Shown here: piece after piece, positions 1 to 7,253 of the stretch | Layout of the letters: the number at the start of each line of letters is the position of its first letter | Position numbering within the stretch: the stretch's first letter is position 1 | From: Spirochaetales bacterium | GTDB taxonomy: Bacteria > Spirochaetota > Spirochaetia > JAFGDJ01 | NCBI GenBank assembly: GCA_016932135.1 | Contig: JAFGDJ010000111.1 | Location: 1-32,539 of the forward strand | Length of the DNA: 32,539 nt | Direction: 5' to 3' | Notes under the pieces: generated by a model | The model's input: the letters and a program-made list of their open reading frames with translations, nothing else | Databases searched by the model: none | Told to the model about the DNA's origin: nothing | Translations under genes and position numbers: made by a program

Positions 1-129
1 GACCTGATCGTGGATGGAGGAGACCTCCCGGGAGGTATCCCTTCGACAATTCTGGATGTGACAGGTAAGCCTTATAAAATACTACGTCAAGGTGCCTGTA
101 TAATACCAAATCGGCTGTTGAAAGAGTGA
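1..129 (+). CDS. tsaC: L-threonylcarbamoyladenylate synthase (TsaC/YrdC/Sua5 family), C-terminal fragment
   Basis: Only the last 42 codons are inside the window; the 5' part lies upstream. The visible tail reads DLIVDGGDLPGGIPSTILDV, then KILRQGACI near the end. The GG..PSTI.D block followed by ILR.GA is the usual C-terminal signature of the YrdC fold. The family makes threonylcarbamoyl-AMP from threonine, bicarbonate and ATP for the t6A37 modification of ANN-decoding tRNAs in the cytoplasm. The fragment ends at a TGA, and the next gene begins about 64 bases later. Family assignment is firm for so short a piece; whether it is the short TsaC or long Sua5 form cannot be told, although no C-terminal Sua5 domain follows. 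Confidence 0.8.
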   Translation, partial: DLIVDGGDLPGGIPSTILDVTGKPYKILRQGACIIPNRLLKE

Positions 130-136
130 AGGCTTC

Positions 137-165
137 CTGACATTACCGAAAGCATCTTGCATTAT
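137..165 (+). promoter_or_regulatory. Candidate sigma-70 promoter upstream of the 194-1456 gene
   Basis: CTGACA at 137-142 and CATTAT at 160-165 are separated by 17 bases. Transcription would start near 172, giving a leader of about 22 bases before the ATG at 194. The match is moderate, and no Shine-Dalgarno sequence is visible before that ATG. Confidence 0.35.
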
Positions 166-193
166 CCCCCCATCAGTTGTAGTCTTTAAAAAA

Positions 194-1456
194 ATGAGTG
201 AGGGATGTATTCTTCCTGAGAACCTATTTTGCGGCTCCGAGCCCCTTTATGATATGCGAGGGGTATACCTGGATATGTCCCTGGTTCCTTTTATTCCGGA
301 AAAATTACTGGAATTTGTAACTTTACTGAAAAAACTGAGGCTCAATGTTCTGGTTGTGTACTGGGGAAATCTTTTCCCCTGGAGGTTTGAGGAGAGAGTA
401 CAGTCAGCCTTTGCTTATCCTGATCAAGTTATTTCCGGGTTCTATGAAAAATTAAAAAAAGAACATCTGGAGAGTTACACCCTTATACCGGCACCTCAGC
501 GGCTGTCCTTCCTCCTGTCGGTAAAAGCTTTTCAACACCTGCGAAAAAACCCGAGGAATGTTGACCTGTTGGATGTTGCTAATCCGGCGGCGCGCCAACT
601 CATGCTGGAAATGATAGAAGATATCCTGCATATTACCGACTTTGCAGGATTGTTCTTTGAATCCGAAGGCATCCAGGAATCGGACTCTGTTCCTGAAGAG
701 GAGGGGTTTTCGACCTCCAAGGAAATTACTCACGCTTATTATTATCACTTGATTGAATCATCCCTTTTAGCGGGCGGAAAAGTACTTTGGCAGGTCTCTG
801 GACCAACATCCGAAGACACTATGAAAGTTTTTGGTGAAAAAATAGAGAGGGTCTCCTTTAAACCGGTAGGCAGTTCATGGACATTATCACCGATTAACGG
901 GAAAACACCGGTCGACCTTCCACTATCGAAAGGGATTATCTTTATCCCGAACCGCCATGACACAGGCTTCAATGTACCCTTGCCCCTTAATCGTAATTCT
1001 TTAGATCTTCTCGTTACTGCCGCTGCTTGGGCATGGAACGGCAGGTTAGGTTTCGATAACCGCGGGGCTGAAAAGGATCTTTCTTCGATGTTTCTCATCC
1101 CGGGAATTGAAAATCATCAGCGAAACGAATTTATCTGTTTATTGGATGAAACATACCGCCTTTCCAGAGAACTCAAGGAACAGCATACAACTTTGTTAAC
1201 TTTACAGGATACTCATAATATTGGTGATTCTTATACCTGGAATCTGGTTTCCAGGGCAGCGAAGATGGATCAAGAGATCCGAAAGGTATGTGGAAAGAAC
1301 TATTTCCAGGATGAGCGAATGGTTGATCCGCAATGGATAGACCGTTGGGTTACTCTGAAGATGCTGCCGGCTCTGGAAGATCTGACTACGGCAGCTGTTC
1401 GCCTTCGCTCTCTGCTTGAGCTTTGCAGTAGTGAGCCGGAGGAAAATCTCATCTGA
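194..1456 (+). CDS. Unassigned protein, TIM-barrel glycosidase-like (distantly GH20-like)
   Basis: The protein has 420 residues and no signal peptide or membrane segment, so it is probably cytoplasmic. The stretch around residues 22-62 (RGVYLDMSL, then a helix, then LRLNVLVVYWGNLFPW) resembles the first beta-alpha-beta unit of GH20 beta-hexosaminidase and related barrels, where an R-G-hydrophobic-D strand is followed by a helix and a 'k.N.l..' strand. A second barrel-like strand is DFAGLFFESEGI (about 148-160), where active hexosaminidases carry an Asp-Glu pair; here the acidic residues are arranged differently. The C-terminal ~100 residues look helical. It sits between tsaC and pcm, 6 bases before pcm, so it is probably co-transcribed with pcm. 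The ATG at 194 has no visible ribosome binding site; the ATG at 254 is an alternative. Function is unknown; the GH20 link is by eye only. Confidence 0.6.
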   Translation: MSEGCILPENLFCGSEPLYDMRGVYLDMSLVPFIPEKLLEFVTLLKKLRLNVLVVYWGNLFPWRFEERVQSAFAYPDQVISGFYEKLKKEHLESYTLIPAPQRLSFLLSVKAFQHLRKNPRNVDLLDVANPAARQLMLEMIEDILHITDFAGLFFESEGIQESDSVPEEEGFSTSKEITHAYYYHLIESSLLAGGKVLWQVSGPTSEDTMKVFGEKIERVSFKPVGSSWTLSPINGKTPVDLPLSKGIIFIPNRHDTGFNVPLPLNRNSLDLLVTAAAWAWNGRLGFDNRGAEKDLSSMFLIPGIENHQRNEFICLLDETYRLSRELKEQHTTLLTLQDTHNIGDSYTWNLVSRAAKMDQEIRKVCGKNYFQDERMVDPQWIDRWVTLKMLPALEDLTTAAVRLRSLLELCSSEPEENLI

Positions 1457-1462
1457 GCTGAT

Positions 1463-2104
1463 ATGGACTATCCGAGATATGCCGAGATAATGATTCAGGA
1501 GCAGCTGCTTTCCAGGGATATTACCGATACAAGGGTTCTCCGAGCCATGAAAGAAATACCAAGACATTCTTTTGTTCCTTCGGCCTCCCTTCGGCAAGCC
1601 TACGGTGATTTCCCCCTGCCTATCGGCAGCGGTCAGACCATTTCTCAGCCCTACATGGTCGCTTACATGACCCAGGTATTGTCTTTAGAGGGTAGTGAAA
1701 AAGTCATGGAAATCGGTACGGGATCGGGGTATCAGACCGCAATTTTATCTCTGCTTGCCCGGGAGGTATATACCCTGGAGATTCTTGCTTCTTTGGCGGA
1801 AAAAGCGAAAAAAACGATCCAAGCCCTCGGCTTGAAAAACATTCACTATAGAATTGGGGATGGTTACCAGGGATGGGTAGATGAAGCTCCTTTCGACGGT
1901 ATTATCGTTACAGCTGCTTGTACCGAGATTCCACCTCCATTAGTACAACAATTACATACAGGAGCAGTCATGGTTCTTCCTTTGGGCAGACCTTCGGATA
2001 TCCAGGAACTGGTAATTGTCCGGAAAGAGCCGGAAGGAGCTTCGGTGAAGAAGCTGATGGATGTCCGTTTCGTCCCGTTGAGACGCAAATCATCAAAAAT
2101 GTAA
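1463..2104 (+). CDS. pcm: Protein-L-isoaspartate O-methyltransferase
   Basis: This 213-residue protein is of normal length for Pcm (PIMT). The family uses S-adenosylmethionine to methylate L-isoaspartyl residues in aged proteins so that they can revert to aspartate. Seen in the sequence: the N-terminal 'V..AM..IPRH.FVP' block, then GSGQTISQPYMVAYM (active-site/substrate loop), then the SAM-binding motif I VMEIGTGSGYQTAILS, and acidic residues at the end of the second strand (TLEI). The later DGIIVTAAC strand and the 'LVQQLHTGAVMVLPLG' block also fit. A GGAGG lies about 20 bases before the ATG, inside the end of the preceding gene, which is rather far for a ribosome binding site; translational coupling to the upstream gene (6-base gap) is likely. 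Confidence 0.93.
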   Translation: MDYPRYAEIMIQEQLLSRDITDTRVLRAMKEIPRHSFVPSASLRQAYGDFPLPIGSGQTISQPYMVAYMTQVLSLEGSEKVMEIGTGSGYQTAILSLLAREVYTLEILASLAEKAKKTIQALGLKNIHYRIGDGYQGWVDEAPFDGIIVTAACTEIPPPLVQQLHTGAVMVLPLGRPSDIQELVIVRKEPEGASVKKLMDVRFVPLRRKSSKM

Positions 2105-2139
2105 ACGAAGGTTTTCTTATCCCGTACCGGGGACCTGAA

Positions 2140-2170
2140 AAGTCTCTAGCTACTCTTCGGATAGAGACTT
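2140..2170 (+). repeat. Hairpin downstream of pcm
   Basis: AAGTCTCTA (2140-2148) and its exact complement TAGAGACTT (2162-2170) form a 9-bp stem with a 13-base loop. It lies in the pcm-ilvD gap, upstream of the ilvD promoter. No run of T follows, so it is a weak terminator at best; it could also protect the 3' end of the pcm mRNA. Confidence 0.5.
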
Positions 2171-2203
2171 GGTTCCAACGTATTTTCAAGGTTCAAAACA
2201 CTA

Positions 2204-2232
2204 TTAACAGTTTCCCCCTCCTGCTGTATAAT
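2204..2232 (+). promoter_or_regulatory. Strong sigma-70 promoter for ilvD
   Basis: TTAACA (2204-2209) and a perfect TATAAT (2227-2232) are separated by exactly 17 bases. This is one of the two best promoters in the window. Transcription would begin near 2239, giving a leader of about 30 bases, too short for a T-box or a leader-peptide attenuator. Confidence 0.75.
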
Positions 2233-2270
2233 ACCCACCTCTTATTTTAGGAATCTAGGGGGATGTGATC

Positions 2271-4115
2271 ATGTCTATTCCGTTGAGAAGCTCTGCAAGC
2301 ACCACCGGCAGGCGGATGACCGGGGCAAGAAGCCTTTGGCTGGCTAACGGCATGCGAAGGGAACATTTCGGTAAACCGGTTTTCGCTATCGCCAATTCTT
2401 TTACTCAATTTGTCCCTGGGCATGTCCACCTCCATGAAGCGGGTCAGAAGGTAAAAGCTCTTATCGAAAAGGCGGGGTATTTTGCCGCGGAGTTCAATAC
2501 CATCGCCATTGACGACGGTATAGCCATGGGCCATGAAGGAATGCTCTATTCTCTTCCATCCCGGGAACTCATTGCTGACAGTGTGGAATATATGTGCAAC
2601 GCCCATCTGGCCGACGCGCTGATATGCATCACCAACTGCGATAAGATCACTCCTGGAATGCTCATGGCCGCCATGAGGCTCAATATCCCGACGGTGGTTG
2701 TTTCCGGCGGTCCTATGGAAGCCGGATCATTTCAAAATCAGGACTTCGACCTGATCGGAGCCATGGTTTTGGGGGGAGACGTCGAGGTAAAGGATTCCCT
2801 GCTCATGGAAGCCGAAGAGGCCGCATGTCCTACCTGCGGCTCCTGTTCAGGCATGTTTACCGCTAATTCTATGAACTGCCTCACCGAGGCTTTGGGCCTG
2901 GCTTTACCGGGGAACGGGACGGTGGTGGCGACCCATTTAAACAGGGGAAAAATGCTGGAAAAAGCTGTGGAGGTGATTATCGATATTACCGGACGGTATT
3001 ACGAACAAGGCGATACCTCCGTGCTGCCCCGTTCCATAGCATGTCGGGAATCCTTCCTCAATGCCATGAGCCTGGATATCGCCATGGGAGGATCTACCAA
3101 CACGGTGCTTCATCTAACCGCGGTGGCTCGGTCAGGAAATATTGATTTTGGTCTTTCAGATATCGACAGGCTATCCAGAAAGGTTCCCTGCCTCTGCAAG
3201 GTGTCGCCCAGTTCATCCTTCCACATCCAGGATGTTAACAGAGCCGGCGGTGTGCCGGGAATCATGGCGGAACTTCATCGGGCCGGGCTATTGGATGTTT
3301 CCGTCGGACGGGTGGATATGCCTTCGCTGAAGGATCTGTTAGAGAACTATGATATTACCCGCCCCGATTGTAAGGAAGATGCAAGAAGATTATGGCTCAG
3401 TGCCCCGGGGCTGCAGGGGAGAAACCTCGTAATGGCCTCCCAGGAAACCTATTATGATGACCCGGATCTGGACAGAACCAAAGGCTGTGTCCGAGATCTG
3501 CAACACCCCTACAATGTCGATGGAGGGCTGGCGGTTCTCTTCGGCAATCTGGCGGAGAAAGGCTGTATAGTAAAGACCGCCGGGGTGGCGGAGGAAATGT
3601 TTACTTTCCATGGTAGCGCCAGGGTCTTCGATTCTCAGGAAGCTGCCTGTGAGGGCATCCTGGGCGGCGCGGTGAAAGCGGGAGATGTGGTGGTTATACG
3701 ATATGAAGGTCCCAAAGGCGGTCCGGGCATGCAGGAAATGCTGTATCCGACCAGCTACCTGAAAACCATGCATTTAGATAAACATTGTGCCCTGTTAACG
3801 GACGGCAGATTTTCCGGCGGCACGGCGGGGCTTTCCATCGGTCATGCTTCCCCCGAAGCAGCCTCAGGAGGACTCATCGCCTTGGTTGAAGACGGGGACA
3901 GCATTGAAATCGATATACCTGCCAGGAAGATTCATCTTGATGTACCGGAAAAGGTTCTTGTAAAGAGAAAAGAAAAGGAAGAATCCCGGGGAAAAAGGGC
4001 ATACACCCCGGAAAAACGATCAAGAAAGGTATCCCAGGCTTTACGAGCCTACGCTCTTTTTGCCTCCAGTGCCGATAACGGGGCGGTTCGGGTTCTTCCG
4101 GGGGAAGAACCCTGA
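2271..4115 (+). CDS. ilvD: Dihydroxy-acid dehydratase (4Fe-4S type)
   Basis: IlvD dehydrates 2,3-dihydroxyisovalerate and 2,3-dihydroxy-3-methylvalerate to the 2-oxo acids, the third common step of isoleucine and valine synthesis. The protein has 614 residues, like E. coli IlvD (616). Motifs seen: [13 protein letters not shown] (42-54), [20 protein letters not shown] (81-100), [11 protein letters not shown] (Cys123), [19 protein letters not shown] (Cys186, 189, 192), and [20 protein letters not shown] near the end. Asn-Ser stands where 2Fe-2S enzymes have their first cluster cysteine, so this is the oxygen-labile 4Fe-4S type, which fits an anaerobe. The ATG at 2271 is preferred over an in-frame GTG at 2265 because AGGGGGA (2257-2263) is then 7 bases away. 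No other ilv or leu gene is nearby, and the gene has its own promoter. Confidence 0.97.
   Translation: MSIPLRSSASTTGRRMTGARSLWLANGMRREHFGKPVFAIANSFTQFVPGHVHLHEAGQKVKALIEKAGYFAAEFNTIAIDDGIAMGHEGMLYSLPSRELIADSVEYMCNAHLADALICITNCDKITPGMLMAAMRLNIPTVVVSGGPMEAGSFQNQDFDLIGAMVLGGDVEVKDSLLMEAEEAACPTCGSCSGMFTANSMNCLTEALGLALPGNGTVVATHLNRGKMLEKAVEVIIDITGRYYEQGDTSVLPRSIACRESFLNAMSLDIAMGGSTNTVLHLTAVARSGNIDFGLSDIDRLSRKVPCLCKVSPSSSFHIQDVNRAGGVPGIMAELHRAGLLDVSVGRVDMPSLKDLLENYDITRPDCKEDARRLWLSAPGLQGRNLVMASQETYYDDPDLDRTKGCVRDLQHPYNVDGGLAVLFGNLAEKGCIVKTAGVAEEMFTFHGSARVFDSQEAACEGILGGAVKAGDVVVIRYEGPKGGPGMQEMLYPTSYLKTMHLDKHCALLTDGRFSGGTAGLSIGHASPEAASGGLIALVEDGDSIEIDIPARKIHLDVPEKVLVKRKEKEESRGKRAYTPEKRSRKVSQALRAYALFASSADNGAVRVLPGEEP
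4090..4112 (+). repeat. Perfect 10-bp hairpin at the ilvD 3' end
   Basis: GGGTTCTTCC (4090-4099) and GGAAGAACCC (4103-4112) pair perfectly across a 3-base loop and cover the last codons of ilvD. A second, weaker hairpin (4111-4117 with 4122-4128) follows directly. Neither is followed by a T-run. They may act as a convergent-gene boundary between ilvD and the minus-strand operon. Confidence 0.5.
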
Positions 4116-4123
4116 GGGGCCCT

Positions 4124-4279
4124 TCAGGTTCCGTTTACCGAGAGTTTTTGAAATTTAAGTTCCACCTTCCTGGCAGTAGCCAGGATTCGCTTAATTTCAT
4201 TAACCTCTCGCGGATCCGAGGCCTTATTCAGGCACTGCTCAAGAAAGATGATGTAATTTGAAATAGCGTCAAACATCAT
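4124..4279 (-). CDS. Small 51-residue protein of unknown function, downstream of the U32 gene
   Basis: The minus-strand frame begins ATGATG and ends in TGA. It encodes a 51-residue protein beginning MMFDAISNYIIFLEQCLNKA and continuing with a charged, helix-prone second half (KRILATARKVELKFQKL). AGGGAG lies about 11 bases before the first ATG and GAGGT directly abuts it. It is 45 bases downstream of the U32 gene on the same strand and probably co-transcribed. It ends 8 bases from the ilvD stop codon. Its composition (balanced acidic and basic residues, heptad-like leucines) looks like a real helical protein rather than random translation. I do not recognise the family; it may be missed by annotation programs because of its size. 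Confidence 0.5.
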   Translation of the reverse strand: MMFDAISNYIIFLEQCLNKASDPREVNEIKRILATARKVELKFQKLSVNGT

Positions 4280-4324
4280 ACCTCGGTACACTCCCTGTTA
4301 TTATTATCGGAAAAAAGAAAGCTC

Positions 4325-5530
4325 TCATTCACTTTCTCCCGGGATTTTTTTGCGGAGCAAGTATCCTGGGCGGACCGGGATTCCCGGTTTTATAATCCAA
4401 CCAGCCCCATGATCGGCCTTTTCCACTTTCTTACCCTCCGAATCGAAGAGGACAAAGGCGTTGTCTTGTTGATACAAAATATCAGGCCCTATCCATTCCA
4501 GCGTATCGGAAGAGCGGATGGAATTTTTCACCGTCAGACGGTAACAACCATCGGAAAGAGGATCTTCCAGCATGCCGAGAAATATATGGCTTCTGGAATA
4601 ATCGGCGGCGGTAGTATGGTCCGCCTCCTGCCGGTTAAAATAAAACCCCGTGGTGAATTCCCGGTGGCTGACCTTGAACATTTCATCTTTATAGGGGGTG
4701 ATATCCTCTTTTCCCGGATTTTCCAGGGAATCCAGAGCCTTGCGGTAGGCTCGGGTTACCAGGGCGGTATAGTATACCGATTTCATCCGGCCTTCAATCT
4801 TGACGGCGTCTGTTCCGGTGTCTTGAATCTCCTTCAGATGATCGATCATACAAAGATCTTTCGATGAGAGGATGGTGGTAAAACCGTCCTCCTCCAGAAC
4901 CGGGTAATACTCGCCGGGTCGTTCTTTTTCTTCCAGAACCCGGTAGGTCCAACGGCAGGGATGGGTGCACGCCCCCCGGTTCGCACTGCGGTCGGCCATA
5001 TAGGCGCTCAGGAAACACCTGCCGGAATAGGCAAGACACATGGCGCCGTGGACAAACAGCTCGATTTCCAGGTCGGGAAGATTCCTCTTCATCTCTTCCA
5101 CCTCTTTCAGGGAAAGTTCCCTCCCCGGAATAATCCGGCTGAACCCCAGATCCCGGTACAACCTGGCCGCTCCGGTATTGATACAGTTTGCCTGGGTACT
5201 CAGGTGCAAGGGCGTATCGGGAAATCGGCTTCGCAGGACGGGAAGAATGCCGAGGTCGGAAAGAATGAAAGCGTCAAAGATACCGGGCCGCAATTGATCC
5301 AGAAAGCTCTCCAGTTGAGCCATATCCCGGTTATGAAAAAGGATATTCAAAGCGGCGTAGAGTTTTTTATCGCCCTTGATCCGGCCGGCGGCCTCAAACT
5401 CTTCGGGCTTCAGATTACCCGCTTTCGCCCGGAGAGAGAAACTTTCCAGGCCGATATAGGCGGCGTCGGCCCCATAGAGATAGGCGTGTCTCAGCTTTTC
5501 CAGATTCCCCGCGGGCGCGAGGAGTTCCAT
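4325..5530 (-). CDS. trhP: U32 family Fe-S protein, TrhP-like (tRNA U34 hydroxylation)
   Basis: The 401-residue protein carries the U32 signature: ELFVHGAMCLAYSGRCFLS, followed by GACTHPCRW. Cys165, Cys172, Cys188 and Cys192 are the likely 4Fe-4S ligands. The start MELLAPAGN, the SRIIPGRELSLKEVEEM block and 'SSKDL...IKIEGR.KS.YY' (here VKIEGRMKSVYYTALVTRAYRKAL) match E. coli YegQ/TrhP better than UbiU or UbiV. TrhP takes part in prephenate-dependent 5-hydroxyuridine formation at tRNA position 34. The start at 5530 is chosen because GGGAGG is 6 bases upstream; an ATG 8 codons earlier has a GAGGTGAT lying too close. The older name 'peptidase U32' is probably misleading. Confident on family, less so on the exact TrhP role. 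Confidence 0.85.
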   Translation of the reverse strand: MELLAPAGNLEKLRHAYLYGADAAYIGLESFSLRAKAGNLKPEEFEAAGRIKGDKKLYAALNILFHNRDMAQLESFLDQLRPGIFDAFILSDLGILPVLRSRFPDTPLHLSTQANCINTGAARLYRDLGFSRIIPGRELSLKEVEEMKRNLPDLEIELFVHGAMCLAYSGRCFLSAYMADRSANRGACTHPCRWTYRVLEEKERPGEYYPVLEEDGFTTILSSKDLCMIDHLKEIQDTGTDAVKIEGRMKSVYYTALVTRAYRKALDSLENPGKEDITPYKDEMFKVSHREFTTGFYFNRQEADHTTAADYSRSHIFLGMLEDPLSDGCYRLTVKNSIRSSDTLEWIGPDILYQQDNAFVLFDSEGKKVEKADHGAGWIIKPGIPVRPGYLLRKKIPGESE

Positions 5531-5632
5531 GAGGCCCCTCCCGCTGAAAAGCATATCACCTCACCGAGAAAGTGACAATATTACCTCTGGTTTTTTTATT
5601 CCTCTTTGGGTATACTCCTTTTACTGTTCATC

Positions 5633-6487
5633 ATGAAGAAAGGACTTCCTTTATTCTGCTGCCTCTTTCTCCTCTGCCTGCAGTCACCCGCCGACACCCT
5701 GGCCGAACTCGCCTTAAAGGGTCCCCTCTTGGAAATGATCGAGGAATCCTGGGATGTTTCCGGCGGTGAAAAAAATCAAAAACGGGAGAAGTTCGAAAGG
5801 CGGCGGTTTCTCTTTCATGAGGATGGCCGACTTCTGGAGGAATACTGGGCCGGTCCTGAAGGCTTGGAGAATACAAAAATACTGTATTTTTACGATGATG
5901 GGGGAAACCTGGTTCGTAAGACCTTTGCTCAGAACGATACCATGGTACCGGACTCCTCGGTGTACCTGAGGGATCAACAAGGGCTGTTGATCGAACTGGT
6001 CCACACTTTTACCGTGGGCACCTACGGGTGGATCTACCGCTATCGTTATGACGACCGGGGCTTGTTAACCGAAAAAGAGAAGCTTGAGCTTTCGGGCGAG
6101 CCGGTATCCTTGATTCGTTACCGGTATGATGAAAAACGGCGGGTAGTGGAGGAATCACTGCTTGACCCGGCGGGCAGAACCCTGGCGGTTCAGCGATTTA
6201 TCTACCAGGCAGACCGAACGATCCGGGAACTCTACGCCGACGGTGATTCCCTCACCGGCAGAAGAACCACCGTGTACAACCAACAGGGAGACCCGACGGC
6301 TCAATGGTCCGTTCTTTCAACGGGGAAAGCGGTGCTCTCCCTGTCCACCGACTATTCCTATGATTCCTGGGGTAACTGGACAAAGCGAGTTGAACGGTTT
6401 ACTCTTCCTGACCGGGTTATCCTGACGGAACGACTCATACGTTATGGGGAATCCCCGAAGGCACAAAACCAAGGAGAAGAAGAATGA
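5633..6487 (+). CDS. Exported protein with degenerate YD-like repeats
   Basis: The 284-residue protein begins MKKGLPLFCCLFLLCLQSPA, a Sec signal peptide, so it acts in the periplasm or outside the cell. The rest contains about six units of 20-30 residues of the type 'Y-x-Y-D-x-x-G-x-hydrophobic': LYFYDDGGNLVRK, YRYRYDDRGLLTEK, IRYRYDEKRRVVEE, QRFIYQADRTIREL, TTVYNQQGDPTAQW and TDYSYDSWGNWTKR. This resembles the YD repeats of RHS/wall-associated proteins but is much shorter and has no toxin tail. It overlaps the L,D-transpeptidase gene by 4 bases (ATGA), so the two are translationally coupled and may act together at the envelope. The ATG at 5633 is preferred; TATACT at 5611-5616 might be a -10 box giving a very short leader. 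Function is unknown. Confidence 0.8.
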   Translation: MKKGLPLFCCLFLLCLQSPADTLAELALKGPLLEMIEESWDVSGGEKNQKREKFERRRFLFHEDGRLLEEYWAGPEGLENTKILYFYDDGGNLVRKTFAQNDTMVPDSSVYLRDQQGLLIELVHTFTVGTYGWIYRYRYDDRGLLTEKEKLELSGEPVSLIRYRYDEKRRVVEESLLDPAGRTLAVQRFIYQADRTIRELYADGDSLTGRRTTVYNQQGDPTAQWSVLSTGKAVLSLSTDYSYDSWGNWTKRVERFTLPDRVILTERLIRYGESPKAQNQGEEE

Positions 6488-7242
6488 AGCGAAGGATCAT
6501 CCTCCTCTTTTTAACCGGTCTTTTCATAACGGCCTGCGGGGCCGGTACCGGCGAAGTTTCACAGGTGCCCGAGGCGGTTACCGGGGAACCGGCTGAAGAA
6601 GGGGTTATTCTTCCGGAAAAACAGGTCTTTATCGGCGAGATTTACGACTGCCTGGATGAAGACGGATATGTCAACGTGTACGCGGAAAAAGATGAAAGGA
6701 GCGACATTATCCACGTCTACGACAGGGTCGTGGAAGTGGAGCTCCTGGAAACCCTTCCTTTCGGCTGGTTCAAGATCCGGATGCAGGATGGCCGGGAAGG
6801 CTATGTGGATGCCCGGAACATTCGTACCGAAGAATTCCCGCCTCACGGGTACGATCAGTATCGTGACGGTTACGTGCTGATTTTTACCCATGACGACCAG
6901 ATTCTACGGATCTACAGGGACGGGAACTTTATCCTCTCTTCCATCGCCTCCAGCGGTCTGCCCGAACATTTTACCCCCCGGGGTGTCTTTGAGATTGAAC
7001 AGAACCGGCGGGGAGAATGGTTTTATGTGGAGCGTTACGATTCCGGGATGAAATACTGGGTCGGGTTCAAGGGAATCTGGCTGTTTCATTCCGTACCCTT
7101 TGACCGGCAGAAGCGGGTAAAAGAGGAAGAAGCGGCTAAATTGGGCCGGCCGGCCAGCCAGGGGTGCATACGTCTTCCCGTGGAAATAGCGGCGTATATT
7201 CACAATAATGTACCCGACGGCTCGTTGGTTCTGATCTACTGA
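6484..7242 (+). CDS. Lipoprotein with SH3-like and L,D-transpeptidase (YkuD) domains
   Basis: The 252-residue protein starts with a lipoprotein signal (MKRRIILLFLTGLFITACG; lipobox ITAC, lipidated Cys18). Residues ~45-105 look like a bacterial SH3 domain (YVNVYAEKDERSDIIHVYD, GWFKIRMQDGREGYVDARNI). Residues ~125-252 are a YkuD catalytic domain with His202 (GIWLFHSVPF) and Cys228 in ASQGCIRLP. L,D-transpeptidases crosslink peptidoglycan stem peptides or attach lipoproteins to them, using the cysteine nucleophile. The lipid anchor and SH3 domain place it at the membrane-peptidoglycan interface. It is coupled by ATGA to the preceding repeat protein and ends 11 bases before the convergent capA-like gene. 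The catalytic residues are intact. Confidence 0.92.
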   Translation: MKRRIILLFLTGLFITACGAGTGEVSQVPEAVTGEPAEEGVILPEKQVFIGEIYDCLDEDGYVNVYAEKDERSDIIHVYDRVVEVELLETLPFGWFKIRMQDGREGYVDARNIRTEEFPPHGYDQYRDGYVLIFTHDDQILRIYRDGNFILSSIASSGLPEHFTPRGVFEIEQNRRGEWFYVERYDSGMKYWVGFKGIWLFHSVPFDRQKRVKEEEAAKLGRPASQGCIRLPVEIAAYIHNNVPDGSLVLIY

Positions 7243-7253
7243 AGAATCGGTTT

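Noticed and set aside
2105-2270. T-box or leader-peptide attenuator before ilvD
   Set aside because: The promoter at 2204-2232 leaves a leader of only about 30 bases, too short for either mechanism.
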